A stretch of DNA of 18,041 nucleotides from Bacteroidota bacterium (lineage in GTDB: Bacteria; Bacteroidota; Bacteroidia; Flavobacteriales; Flavobacteriaceae). Shown piece by piece: positions 6,178 to 15,140 of this stretch; position 1 is the stretch's first letter, and each line of letters begins with the position of its first letter. A model generated the notes under the pieces. The model was not told the origin of the DNA, made no database searches, and was given only the letters and a program-made list of their open reading frames with translations. The position numbers and the translations under genes are program-made. The DNA is taken from positions 1 to 18,041 of the forward strand of contig JAEYZX010000079.1 of the NCBI GenBank assembly GCA_023427845.1, written 5' to 3'.

Positions 6178-9150
6178 ATGAAAAATCTATACTATTTACT
6201 GTTGTTGCTAACAGGTACGGCAATCGCCCAGCCGGGCATTCAGCAGCCGTCCGATGTGCATTTCTGCGATGACTTCAATGACGGATTTGGCATATTCGAT
6301 CTTACATTGAATGACGGCCTCGTATTGGGCGCGCTCGATCCGACAACCCACACAATCGGATATTTTGAATTGCAGTCAGACGCCCAAAATTTCGTCAACT
6401 TGATTGCAGCACCAATGAATTATGTTAATGCGGTTCAATGGACGCAGACAATTTATGTGGCAGTGTACGAAAACACCGCGCCAGGTTTGATCGCAACGGC
6501 GAGTTTTCAAGTTCATGTGAATCCGTATCCTGTCACGCCAATGATTCCGGACCTTGTAGTTCACGAAGATCCAAATGATGGCGTGGCTCAATTTGACCTT
6601 ACTGCGCAAACACCGTTAATCATTAATGGGCAACCCGGTTTGACGGTTTTTTACTATCTCAGCGAACCCGACGCAGCTGCAGGAATCAACCCATTGCCGT
6701 TTCCCGATTCGTATCAAAACACGACAAATCCGGAACAAATTTGGTTTAGGGTAAGTAATATCGCAACAGGTTGTTTTGCGCTTGGCAGTTTTAATTTGAT
6801 TGTTTTATCACCTGATGTCATATATATTCCTGATTTCGCCTTAAAAAATCAGTTGCTGAATGGCGGCGAGGGAAATAGTTTTATTCTTGGCGCAGACGCG
6901 CTGCCGGTAGTAGTTGACGTGAATGACGACAATGAAATTCAGCACAGCGAGGCGCTGCTTGTACATTTTATCGATCTTCCTCAATTCGGTATCAATACGC
7001 TTGAAGGGCTGCAGTATTTCACCAATTTGCGACGATTGGATGTGGCACTGAATAATCTAACTTCCATTTCACTGTCAACGCTCACCAATCTTGAATATTT
7101 AAACGTGAACGCAAACAATGTGCCGGTTGTCGATATAAGTGGATTATCAAATTTGGTCGAACTTCACGTTGCCGGTACCGCAGTATCTGAGATTGATCTT
7201 TCGGGGTGCCCTAATCTACAGGTCTTACAGGTGGAACAAACTAATATTACCGAACTTGACATTTCCGGACTTCCAAACTTGGAGGAAATAAGCTGTTATG
7301 GGTTAGGACTAACCGCGATCGACTTTTCAAATGCCACTACACTTAAAATTGCGTCAATTAGTGATAATTCGATTTCAATGCTTGATTTATCGGCTGCGGA
7401 TAATCTTGAGGTACTTCTGTGTGTAGATAATAATTTAACTGATTTGGACCTGAACGGACTTACTCAGCTTAATACTTTGTGGGTAGATAATAATCCGATT
7501 ACGGAACTCGATATTTCACCATTGTCCAATTTGACGGATTTCTCTGCGTCGGGAACATTACTACAAACCATCGACGCTTCAAATAACCCTGAAATTTGCC
7601 TGTTCCATGTGGGGAATTCTCCCAATCTTGAAAGCGTCAATTTAAAAAATGGGCCTACCGATTGTACGGAGTATTATTTCCTGAATAATCCAAATCTCGA
7701 ATTCGTATGCATCGATACGCCGGAGGTTCAGTTCCTGGCAAACTATTTTCTGGTAAATAATATGCCTCAGGTAAACGTCAACAGTTATTGTTCGTTCACT
7801 CCAGGTGGCGAATTTAATACAATTACGGGCGTGGTGCGTTTTGATATTGACAACGACGGTTGTGACCCTAACGATCCGGTTGTACCATTGACCGGAATAG
7901 GCATAAGCAGCGCCGACGAAAATGGTGCCGCCTACACCAATCAAAATGGATCGTATTCCTTTTTCACACTCGAAGGCGATTTTACGATTTCGCCCGTGTT
8001 CGAAAACCAGAGTTATTTTAATGTGATTCCGCCGGTTGCAATAAATTTTCCAACAGTCGACAATTCTGTTGTAACGCAAAACTTCTGTATCGTTCCGAAT
8101 GGTGTCCATCCCGATCTAGAAATTGCGATCGCGCCCATTACTCCCGCGCGCCCCGGATTTGAGGCCGTCTATAAAATTGTATACAAAAACAAAGGGAATC
8201 AGGTGATGAGTCAGGAGTACGGAGTGAGCTTTTTTTATAATGAAGCCCTTATGGACTTTGTGTCATCTGATCCACCGGCCGATCAGCAGGTCGCCGGCGG
8301 ATTGAATTATAGTTATACGAATCTGATGCCATATGAATCCAGATCGGTTACGGTAACTTTAACTGTCAATTCCCCGACCGATGCGGAGCCTGTGAATATT
8401 GGCGATCTGCTGGGTTTTACCGCGGTGATTGCGCCGGTTGGAACCGATGAAACCCCGGGCGACAACAACTTCATTTTTGACCAGACTGTAGTTGGCTCTT
8501 TCGATCCGAATGATAAAGTCTGCATCCAGGGAGAAATTGTTTCCCCAACGCAAATCGGCGAGTATCTGCACTATGTGATCAACTTTGAGAATACTGGGAA
8601 TTTTTATGCACAAAACATTGTTGTACGTGATGTCATCAATGATGCGCAGTTCGATGTCGGCTCATTGCAGATCCTTGATGCCTCCCATCCGGTGGTGGCA
8701 AGGTTAAACGGAAACACGGTAGAGTTTTATTTTCAAGATATCAATCTCGATTCTGGCGGGCATGGCAATATTTTGTTGAAGATCAAAACGCTTTCGACAT
8801 TGCCGATAGGAGCAACGGTGACAAACAAAGCAGACATTTTCTTTGATTACAATTTCCCGATTGAAACCAACCACGCCAATACGACCTTTCAAAATCTTAA
8901 AATTAATGACCATGGAAACATTGCAGGCCTGTCGGTTTATCCCAATCCATCGAATTCGGTGGTCACGGTTGAAGCAAACGAGAATATAGAATCCGTACAA
9001 TTGTACGATGCTCAGGGAAGGCTGCTGCAAACATCGGTGACAAACGGTCCACAATTGGATGTCGACATTTCAAATCGCAGCATCGGAATTTATTTTCTTA
9101 AAGTGCTTACCAATCAAGCAAGTTTGACCGTCAAAATCATAAAAAATTAA
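6178..9150 (+). CDS. Leucine-rich-repeat surface protein with T9SS sorting domain
   Basis: A predicted 990-residue secreted or cell-surface protein. I start at ATG 6178 because it opens a clear signal peptide (MKNLYYLLLLLTGTAIAQ); the in-frame TTG at 6109 would put 23 unrelated residues in front. After two repeats of about 90 residues of the type found in flavobacterial adhesins (FDDGFGIFDLT-like, DPNDGVAQFDLT, YQNTTNPEQIWFRV), leucine-rich repeats of about 21 residues run from about 270 to 510 (SNLVELHVAGTAVSEIDLSG and similar). A carboxypeptidase-regulatory/SdrD-B-like domain follows (about 549-628), then a DUF11/DUF7619-like region (about 643-905; GSFDPNDK, YVINFENTGN, KADIFFDYNFPI). The type A T9SS sorting domain is about 917-990 (LSVYPNPSNSVVTVE ... 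GIYFLKV). The ligand is unknown. It lies 89 nt after the LytTR regulator. Confidence 0.9.
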   Translation: MKNLYYLLLLLTGTAIAQPGIQQPSDVHFCDDFNDGFGIFDLTLNDGLVLGALDPTTHTIGYFELQSDAQNFVNLIAAPMNYVNAVQWTQTIYVAVYENTAPGLIATASFQVHVNPYPVTPMIPDLVVHEDPNDGVAQFDLTAQTPLIINGQPGLTVFYYLSEPDAAAGINPLPFPDSYQNTTNPEQIWFRVSNIATGCFALGSFNLIVLSPDVIYIPDFALKNQLLNGGEGNSFILGADALPVVVDVNDDNEIQHSEALLVHFIDLPQFGINTLEGLQYFTNLRRLDVALNNLTSISLSTLTNLEYLNVNANNVPVVDISGLSNLVELHVAGTAVSEIDLSGCPNLQVLQVEQTNITELDISGLPNLEEISCYGLGLTAIDFSNATTLKIASISDNSISMLDLSAADNLEVLLCVDNNLTDLDLNGLTQLNTLWVDNNPITELDISPLSNLTDFSASGTLLQTIDASNNPEICLFHVGNSPNLESVNLKNGPTDCTEYYFLNNPNLEFVCIDTPEVQFLANYFLVNNMPQVNVNSYCSFTPGGEFNTITGVVRFDIDNDGCDPNDPVVPLTGIGISSADENGAAYTNQNGSYSFFTLEGDFTISPVFENQSYFNVIPPVAINFPTVDNSVVTQNFCIVPNGVHPDLEIAIAPITPARPGFEAVYKIVYKNKGNQVMSQEYGVSFFYNEALMDFVSSDPPADQQVAGGLNYSYTNLMPYESRSVTVTLTVNSPTDAEPVNIGDLLGFTAVIAPVGTDETPGDNNFIFDQTVVGSFDPNDKVCIQGEIVSPTQIGEYLHYVINFENTGNFYAQNIVVRDVINDAQFDVGSLQILDASHPVVARLNGNTVEFYFQDINLDSGGHGNILLKIKTLSTLPIGATVTNKADIFFDYNFPIETNHANTTFQNLKINDHGNIAGLSVYPNPSNSVVTVEANENIESVQLYDAQGRLLQTSVTNGPQLDVDISNRSIGIYFLKVLTNQASLTVKIIKN

Positions 9151-9173
9151 GAGTAGTAAGTTGAGTTAAATTG

Positions 9174-9208
9174 GAAAAAATCCCGCGACATCCGTTTGCG
9201 GGTTTTTT
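9174..9208 (+). terminator. Rho-independent terminator of the LRR surface protein
   Basis: CCCGC (9182-9186) pairs with GCGGG (9198-9202). The stem is extended by A-rich 9174-9180 against the T run 9203-9208. It lies 24 nt after the stop. Confidence 0.85.
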
Positions 9209-9275
9209 ATTTTACATTATTGCATAAATATCGGCATGATGGTGGGATTCATTTTTTAATTAATCTTAAATTTCC

Positions 9276-9283
9276 TAGATTTG
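9276..9283 (+). promoter_or_regulatory. Candidate -7 promoter element of gltA
   Basis: TAGATTTG matches TAnnTTTG exactly, 35 nt before the gltA ATG. No clear -33 TTG. Confidence 0.55.
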
Positions 9284-9318
9284 TTGAATATTATACATGA
9301 ATAAATCACCAAACACAT

Positions 9319-10602
9319 ATGTCAAAAACAGCAATACTAGAACTTGATGGAAAACGTTACGAATTTCCGGTAATCGTCGGAAGTGAAAACGAAGTGGCAA
9401 TTGATATAAGTAAATTAAGGGACGTGTCGGGAGCGATCACGATGGATCCCGGTTATAAAAATTCAGGCGTCTGCAAAAGTGAAATCACTTTCCTTGATGG
9501 GGAAGAAGGTATCCTGCGTTACCGAGGTTATTCAATAGAAGAACTGGCCGATAAATCCGATTTTCTTGAAGTTTCCTATCTATTGATTTTTGGCGAATTG
9601 CCAACGGCGCAAGAGCTTCAGAAATTTGAGGACGACATCCGCAAATATACTTTGGTGAACGAGGAGATGAAAAACATCATTGACGGTTTCCCGAAAACAG
9701 CCCACCCTATGGGCGTGTTGGCAGCGCTAACAAATGCATTGACCGCTTTCAACCCTAAGTCGGTTAATGTTGAAAATGAAAAGGAAATGTATGAGGCGGT
9801 TTGCAAGACAATGGGAAAATTCCTTGTAATTGCGACATGGACCTATAGAAAAACGATGGGTTATCCATTAAACTATTACGACAATACAAAAGGATATGTC
9901 GAAAACTTCATGCATCTGATGTTTGAACTGCCTACGGGGCCGTACAAAGCCAATCCGGTAGTCATCGATGCGCTGGATAAATTGTTCATCCTTCATGCCG
10001 ACCATGAACAAAACTGCTCAACGTCGACCGTCAGAATGGTAGGTTCATCGCAAACTGGATTATTCGCTTCCATATCTTCGGGAGTATCGGCACTTTGGGG
10101 CCCGCTTCACGGAGGTGCGAATCAGGCGGTGCTCGAAATGCTTGAAGAGATTCATAAAAATGGTGGTGACGCCGATAGATATATGGCCAAGGCCAAAGAC
10201 AAAGAAGATCCGTTCCGACTGATGGGCTTTGGTCACCGCGTTTACAAAAATTTTGATCCCCGTGCACGTATCATAAAGAAAGCCGCCGATGAGGTGTTGC
10301 GAACCTTGGGAGTTGACGATCCTATCCTTGCAATCGCGAAAAAACTTGAGGACGCGGCGCTGCAGGACGAATACTTCAAGTCAAGAAGCCTGTATCCAAA
10401 TGTCGATTTCTACTCCGGAATCATTTATCGCGCTTTGGGAATCCCAACCGATATGTTTACCGTGATGTTCGCCATCGGACGTTTGCCGGGCTGGATTGCG
10501 CAATGGAAAGAGATGCGCATAAACAAAGAACCTATCGGGAGGCCAAGGCAGATTTACATCGGGCATCCGTTACGCGATTTCAAGCCAAAAGATAAAAGGT
10601 AA
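9319..10602 (+). CDS. gltA: Citrate synthase (type II)
   Basis: Citrate synthase condenses acetyl-CoA with oxaloacetate, the entry step of the TCA cycle. The product has 427 residues, the usual length for hexameric bacterial GltA, including the N-terminal beta-rich extension (MSKTAILELDGKRYEFPVI). Family motifs are intact: GILRYRGYSIEELA, LHADHEQNCSTSTVR (His226, His229), WGPLHGGANQAV with catalytic His264, GFGHRVYKNFDPRA with His306, and VDFYSGIIY with catalytic Asp363. The C-terminus (RPRQIYIGHPLRDF) is also typical. The gene has its own promoter-like motif and a strong terminator, so it is probably transcribed alone. Nothing is odd in the protein; the surface protein genes on both sides look like later insertions around it. 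Confidence 0.98.
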   Translation: MSKTAILELDGKRYEFPVIVGSENEVAIDISKLRDVSGAITMDPGYKNSGVCKSEITFLDGEEGILRYRGYSIEELADKSDFLEVSYLLIFGELPTAQELQKFEDDIRKYTLVNEEMKNIIDGFPKTAHPMGVLAALTNALTAFNPKSVNVENEKEMYEAVCKTMGKFLVIATWTYRKTMGYPLNYYDNTKGYVENFMHLMFELPTGPYKANPVVIDALDKLFILHADHEQNCSTSTVRMVGSSQTGLFASISSGVSALWGPLHGGANQAVLEMLEEIHKNGGDADRYMAKAKDKEDPFRLMGFGHRVYKNFDPRARIIKKAADEVLRTLGVDDPILAIAKKLEDAALQDEYFKSRSLYPNVDFYSGIIYRALGIPTDMFTVMFAIGRLPGWIAQWKEMRINKEPIGRPRQIYIGHPLRDFKPKDKR

Positions 10603-10626
10603 AAGATTTATAAAACAATTAGTTTC

Positions 10627-10654
10627 AACCCCGGTATTAGCCGGGGTTTTTTTT
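10627..10654 (+). terminator. Rho-independent terminator of gltA
   Basis: AACCCCGG (10627-10634) pairs with CCGGGGTT (10641-10648), an 8-bp GC-rich stem with a 6-nt loop, and the T run reaches 10654. It starts 24 nt after the stop. Confidence 0.94.
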
Positions 10655-10747
10655 ATGATATATAGAATTTAAGTTGCTGCGTGCCGGTAATGCGGAGTCT
10701 GCGAGGAAAAAAAATTTTTATTTCAAGAGATTTTGTTAAAAAAATGT

Positions 10748-10755
10748 TAGATTTA
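10748..10755 (+). promoter_or_regulatory. Weak candidate -7 element before the YadA-head-like gene
   Basis: TAGATTTA is one base off TAnnTTTG and lies 26 nt before the ATG. A TTTTG at 10731-10735 is closer (12 nt) than a standard -33 box. Confidence 0.3.
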
Positions 10756-10781
10756 GATATAACATTAAAAATCATATCATT

Positions 10782-12149
10782 ATGACAAAAAAATCTCTTT
10801 TCGGTTTGTTGGCTGCGGCCATTTGCAGTACTGTGTCTGCACAGAACATGGTGGATAGGACTCCAACTACTTTTACAGTCCCTGGTTCCAAAAACACTTT
10901 GATTGGCGTGCACTCAGTAGGTGCGTCTGACTCGGTAGATAATTGGGATCTTTGGCAAAACGGCCACTATAACAGCGCGTTTGGACACCGCGCGCTACGG
11001 CATTTTGAAACAGGTAACGATAACACCGCGATTGGTGCCGCTGCATTAGATAATTTATCGGTGGGAGAAGCAAACACAGGTCTTGGCAGAATTGCATTTC
11101 GTGACTTGCAAACGGGTGACCGAAATGTCGCCGTAGGACGTGGTGCAGGCTGGAAATTGCAAAACGGAAGCGGAAATATTTTTATAGGTGCCAATACTGG
11201 TCCAGGCACTGATACCAACTTTAGCAATAGATTGTATATCCACAATGGAGGTACTGACACTCCAATGATATACGGTGAATTCAATACGAGGATCCTTCGA
11301 TTTAATGTTACGGGGCCTAATGCCCGTACTGAAATAGTAGGAAATGCAAATTCTTCAGGTTTACGTTTTACCAATCTCACAAATGCTACTACGCCAATAC
11401 CGAATAATACCTCCAATAAATTTTTGACGGTCAATAATAATGGGGATGTTGTGCTTGAGCAACTAGTGGCCGGAGGTACCTCGCCGACCTATATTGTAGA
11501 CGGTCTAAATACAACAGTGACTGGAGACGGGTCAAGCAGTACACCATTTGTGATAAACTCACCGAGCCAAACTTTGTCGGTGAATAATAATATTCTAACC
11601 ATATCAAACGGTAATTCAGTTACACTACCCGGTTCGGCCGATACCAGTCTATACTTAAATGACGGTACGATTGTTAACACTCAGAATCATCTTCGAACTG
11701 TCGTTATGCGCAATAACGATTTATGGTTTAGCACAAAAGAATCCGAAAAAAAGTATGGAAAAATTTATATCGGGAACGATCCGGGTTTTATACAGGAGAC
11801 CGGCAGGTATCGATTGTTTGTGGAGGGCGGAATTCTTACGGAAAAAGTGAAAGTGGCTTTGCGTTATGAAGGTAATTGGGCTGATTACGTTTTTGCCGAT
11901 GATTACGACCTGATGCCGCTTGCCGATGTAGAAGAATTTATTAAAGAAAATAAACATTTGCCGGGCATTGACTCTGCTGCTGATTTGGTCAAGAACGGGC
12001 TTGATTTAGGTGATATGCAAGCGAAACAAATGGAAAAGATAGAGGAATTAACTCTATATCTTATCCAACAAAATAAGGTATTGGAGAAACAGATCATTGA
12101 AATTAATGAACTTAAGGATCAAGTGAAGGCATTATTAGCTAAACAGTAA
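10782..12149 (+). CDS. YadA-head/tail-fibre-like exported protein
   Basis: A 455-residue protein with a signal peptide (about 1-20, ending TVSA). Residues about 61-142 contain repeats with the pattern of trimeric-autotransporter (YadA-like) heads: NSAFGHRAL, NTAIGAAAL, NTGLGRIAF, NVAVGRGAG, NIFIGANTG. A low-complexity Asn/Thr/Ser-rich middle follows. The C-terminal part has a signature I know from many Bacteroidota tail-fibre-like proteins (YVFADDYDLMPLADVEEFIKENKHLPGI ... LDLGDMQAKQMEKIEELTLYLI), and the last 40 or so residues (about 415-455) form a predicted coiled coil. I see neither a T9SS sorting domain nor the outer-membrane anchor of true trimeric autotransporters, so its attachment is unclear. 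The following gene begins 5 nt later and is surely co-transcribed. Base composition is more AT-rich than gltA. The function is unknown; a trimeric fibre at the surface is inference. Confidence 0.85.
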   Translation: MTKKSLFGLLAAAICSTVSAQNMVDRTPTTFTVPGSKNTLIGVHSVGASDSVDNWDLWQNGHYNSAFGHRALRHFETGNDNTAIGAAALDNLSVGEANTGLGRIAFRDLQTGDRNVAVGRGAGWKLQNGSGNIFIGANTGPGTDTNFSNRLYIHNGGTDTPMIYGEFNTRILRFNVTGPNARTEIVGNANSSGLRFTNLTNATTPIPNNTSNKFLTVNNNGDVVLEQLVAGGTSPTYIVDGLNTTVTGDGSSSTPFVINSPSQTLSVNNNILTISNGNSVTLPGSADTSLYLNDGTIVNTQNHLRTVVMRNNDLWFSTKESEKKYGKIYIGNDPGFIQETGRYRLFVEGGILTEKVKVALRYEGNWADYVFADDYDLMPLADVEEFIKENKHLPGIDSAADLVKNGLDLGDMQAKQMEKIEELTLYLIQQNKVLEKQIIEINELKDQVKALLAKQ

Positions 12150-12154
12150 AAAAT

Positions 12155-14083
12155 ATGAAAGCAGCAATAAGATTAATTATTCTGTGCTTTATACTTTTTG
12201 GCCCGACCCATGTAAATGCGCAACTTGATAAATATATCGAGTCTGAAAGGGTTAGGATTAAAAAGTCTGAAGCAGTTGAACGCGAAGTACGCGCATATAT
12301 CGCCAGAAATAATAGTTTATATCAGTTAGAACAGTCTCTGATCGATGATCTAGTAACGAAATGGCGCAATGAAGATATTGATGAATCCGTTATCAAGGCA
12401 CAGTTACAATACCGTAAAGAGCAAGAACTACGACAGAAGTTTTTCGCTGAAAATCCAACTGCGGAAACATTTTTTGCTGCGACGCAAATACCTGAAGCAT
12501 TGCGTCAGCAATGCATTAACGGAGATTTTGAGAATTTGGGAGTAAACTATACTTTTAGTTCTAATATAGGCAACATAACAGAATGTAGTACCCAAGCGGC
12601 TACAGTCCCCACGGTACTACAAGTAAATGATTGGACAGCGATGGCTACAATTATATCAGACTTAGAACCAAACTATCTGGCGTCCGACCCGACTCTGCTT
12701 GCACGAGGCATCAATATTCCAACACTTTCGCCAAATGGTGGACATACTGCCGTAAAATTAAACAATAGTGGTGTGAATGTAAATGGAGTGATTAATTACA
12801 CTTCGGGTTTGGGGAATAATGATGTTTCTACAATGCGTCGCACAATGACTATAACAGATCCACTTCTGGAATATGAATTTTCTCTTATACTACAGACTTC
12901 GGGGCATCTTCACACACAACAAGAGCCAATTTTCCGAGTACGAATTATTGACAGCGCAGGTATTGTAGTGCAAGAACGCTGCGTAATTGCAGCACCGAAT
13001 TGTATTTTTAACTTATCAGTATTTGGGAATGAACCTTCAAGCGAAAATATACTGTATACAAATTGGCGTTGTGACGTTATAGATGTATCGGATTTAATAG
13101 ATCAAGTCGTAACTTTAGAATTTTCTATTATGGATTGTGACCAAGGAGGGCATTTCGGCACAGTATATATTGATAATATTTGTAATTATACCTGTAATAC
13201 CCCGGTTTTTGGCCTAATGCAATTAGATCCGATTGAAAATACCTGCCCGGATGTAAACGAATCAATTCCAGTGAATTTACAAGGGAATTTTATCCCACCA
13301 ATAAACTCCACGCTGACTAATCTTTCAGTGGCTTTTTCTGTCAACGGATGGACATTTACATCTATTCCAAATGCCTCGGCGCCCTGGAGTGTCGTTGGAA
13401 ATAATTTTTCAATTTCGGTGGATCCAGCTGCTCTTGGGGCAATTCAACCGCATTATTACACATTCCAAGTTACTGCTACATTTACTCAAACCTGCACCGA
13501 TGGTCAGTTCCAAGCAACAAATAGTGTATCCGGTGTGGTCACGTTTATTGGTTGCTGTTTAAATGATTTGAGTTCATCAAACTATATCACAACAGAAATT
13601 AACGAACAACGTGCGAGTTGGATTCGTTCAAAAGATATCTTCGATAATCCTGCGCCTGAAGGTCCAGGTATATATCATGCAGGTCATTTTATTTTGCTAG
13701 AGCCGGGTTTTGAAACTAAGACGTCTGCGCAGTTTACCGCATACATAGAAGGATGTAGCGACTGGTATGAGTATCGAGGCCCAAAGCAAAAAGATATAAA
13801 CGCTTTGGTTGAAAGAGAATCATTAAAGCTAAACTTAGTTAAGGTCGAAAGTGATTTACTTGTGCTACCGAATCCTGCGACAAATGTGATTACGATTACC
13901 CATAGTAATCAACCTATGAAAAATATCAGAGTATTCAATATTACCGGCCAACTAATGACTGTACGGGCTTTAAATGAAGAACAGAGTCTTTTTGACATTA
14001 GTATGTTGGCGGATGGTATTTATTTAATTACTGGTGAAACGAGTTCCGGTACTACAGCCGAAGCTAAGTTTATAAAAAATTAA
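12155..14083 (+). CDS. T9SS-sorted surface protein with 3-coathanger-like domain
   Basis: A 642-residue predicted secreted protein, 5 nt after the previous gene. A signal peptide (1-22, ending VNA) is followed by a highly charged helical segment (about 23-110; SERVRIKKSEAVEREVRAY, KAQLQYRKEQELRQKF). A jelly-roll or MAM-like domain comes next (about 120-347; CINGDFENLG, VTLEFSIMDCDQGGHFGTVYIDNIC), then an Ig-like domain (about 350-465). Residues about 467-537 resemble the 3-coathanger stack domain (GIYHAGHFILLEPGFETKTSAQFTAYIEGC is typical). The T9SS type A sorting domain is at about 567-642 (LLVLPNPATNVITI, IRVFNITGQLM, ADGIYLI). No catalytic residues were recognised. The charged N-terminal helices could contact the coiled coil of its neighbour, but that is speculation. 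The gene is clearly AT-richer than the housekeeping genes around it. Confidence 0.85.
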   Translation: MKAAIRLIILCFILFGPTHVNAQLDKYIESERVRIKKSEAVEREVRAYIARNNSLYQLEQSLIDDLVTKWRNEDIDESVIKAQLQYRKEQELRQKFFAENPTAETFFAATQIPEALRQQCINGDFENLGVNYTFSSNIGNITECSTQAATVPTVLQVNDWTAMATIISDLEPNYLASDPTLLARGINIPTLSPNGGHTAVKLNNSGVNVNGVINYTSGLGNNDVSTMRRTMTITDPLLEYEFSLILQTSGHLHTQQEPIFRVRIIDSAGIVVQERCVIAAPNCIFNLSVFGNEPSSENILYTNWRCDVIDVSDLIDQVVTLEFSIMDCDQGGHFGTVYIDNICNYTCNTPVFGLMQLDPIENTCPDVNESIPVNLQGNFIPPINSTLTNLSVAFSVNGWTFTSIPNASAPWSVVGNNFSISVDPAALGAIQPHYYTFQVTATFTQTCTDGQFQATNSVSGVVTFIGCCLNDLSSSNYITTEINEQRASWIRSKDIFDNPAPEGPGIYHAGHFILLEPGFETKTSAQFTAYIEGCSDWYEYRGPKQKDINALVERESLKLNLVKVESDLLVLPNPATNVITITHSNQPMKNIRVFNITGQLMTVRALNEEQSLFDISMLADGIYLITGETSSGTTAEAKFIKN

Positions 14084-14117
14084 CTTTAACACCAGATTAA
14101 AACGTTATCCTAAATTT

Positions 14118-14145
14118 AAAAGCCTCGTTCTGCGGGGCTTTTTTT
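14118..14145 (+). terminator. Rho-independent terminator of the surface-protein pair
   Basis: AAAGCCTCG (14118-14126) pairs with CGGGGCTTT (14133-14141, one T-G pair), 6-nt loop, with T to 14145. It ends where the next gene's candidate -7 box begins. Confidence 0.9.
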
Positions 14146-14152
14146 ATATTTG
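14145..14152 (+). promoter_or_regulatory. Candidate -7 promoter element of the dimethylargininase-like gene
   Basis: TATATTTG matches TAnnTTTG, 20 nt before the ATG at 14173. It shares its first T with the T tract of the preceding terminator. No clear -33 TTG. Confidence 0.5.
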
Positions 14153-14172
14153 CCCAAAACCAATAAAATTTT

Positions 14173-15087
14173 ATGTTACAGTTAAATGTAAAGAATGAAA
14201 CTTCAAGATTGCGCGCGGTTGTTTTAGGCACTGCCGAGAGCAATGGGCCCACTCCTTTGGTGCACGAGGCCTACGACCCAAAGTCGCTTGAACACATTCT
14301 TGCGGGAACTTATCCAAGTGAAGCCGATATGCTTGTCGAGATGCAGGCAATCAATAAAGTCTTTGAAAAATATGATGTGATCGTTTTCCGGCCACGCCTG
14401 ATCGAAGACTATAACCAGATTTTTACACGCGATATCGGATTTGTGATCGATGATGTTTTTATCAAAGCCAATATTCTTCCGGACCGCGAGCGTGAACTCG
14501 ATGCGATCAATCACGTGATCGAACAGATCAATCCGCATAAGGTGGTTCGCCCGCCTGAAGAATGCCATATCGAAGGCGGCGACGTACTGTTATGGAACGA
14601 CCATATTTTTATTGGCACGTACAAAGGCGATGATTATAGCGACCTTATCACGGCACGGACAAACATGCTGGGCGTGGAGTACATCCGCGATAAGTTCCCG
14701 CATAAAAAAGTAAAAGAATTCGATCTTGTAAAATCAAAAGTCGAGGCACGCGACAATGCGCTTCACCTTGATTGTTGCTTCCAGCCGATTGGACACAACA
14801 AAGGAATCATTTATCGTGGCGGGTTTAGAAGTGAAGCCGATTACAAGTACCTTGTTGATTTGTTTGGCGATGAGAACCTGTTTCACATCACCCGTGACGA
14901 GATGTACCACATGCACTCGAATGTGTTTTCGATATCGCCTGAGATCGTAATATCGGAACAGAATTTTACGCGTCTGAACGATTGGCTTCGCGCACACGGG
15001 TTCACCGTAGAGGAAGTCCCGTATGCAGAGATTGCAAAACAGGAAGGCCTGCTTAGATGTTCGACACTTCCGTTGATAAGGGACTAA
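14173..15087 (+). CDS. Dimethylargininase-like guanidino hydrolase
   Basis: A 304-residue cytoplasmic member of the arginine deiminase/amidinotransferase superfamily, closest by eye to dimethylarginine dimethylaminohydrolase (DDAH), which turns methylated arginine into citrulline and a methylamine. The fold's active-site pattern is complete: Asp87 in FTRDIGFVID, Glu134 and Asp137 in HIEGGDVLL, His198 in LHLDCCFQPIG, and the nucleophile Cys296 near the C-terminus in GLLRCSTLPLIR. It lacks the extra helical domain of arginine deiminase proper. Whether the substrate is methylarginine, arginine or another guanidine cannot be told from sequence. A second superfamily member (CtlX-like) follows 137 nt downstream on the same strand, suggesting a two-step route from a guanidine through citrulline to ornithine. 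Confidence 0.88.
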   Translation: MLQLNVKNETSRLRAVVLGTAESNGPTPLVHEAYDPKSLEHILAGTYPSEADMLVEMQAINKVFEKYDVIVFRPRLIEDYNQIFTRDIGFVIDDVFIKANILPDRERELDAINHVIEQINPHKVVRPPEECHIEGGDVLLWNDHIFIGTYKGDDYSDLITARTNMLGVEYIRDKFPHKKVKEFDLVKSKVEARDNALHLDCCFQPIGHNKGIIYRGGFRSEADYKYLVDLFGDENLFHITRDEMYHMHSNVFSISPEIVISEQNFTRLNDWLRAHGFTVEEVPYAEIAKQEGLLRCSTLPLIRD

Positions 15088-15140
15088 CATTGTGTTTATT
15101 TGAACTCGCAAGATAACAGTGTTCCATTTTCTGCAGATGG

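Noticed and set aside
10731..10755. Full Bacteroidota promoter TTTTG plus TAGATTTA
   Set aside because: Spacing of 12 nt is too short for the usual 17-23; kept only as a weak -7 candidate.
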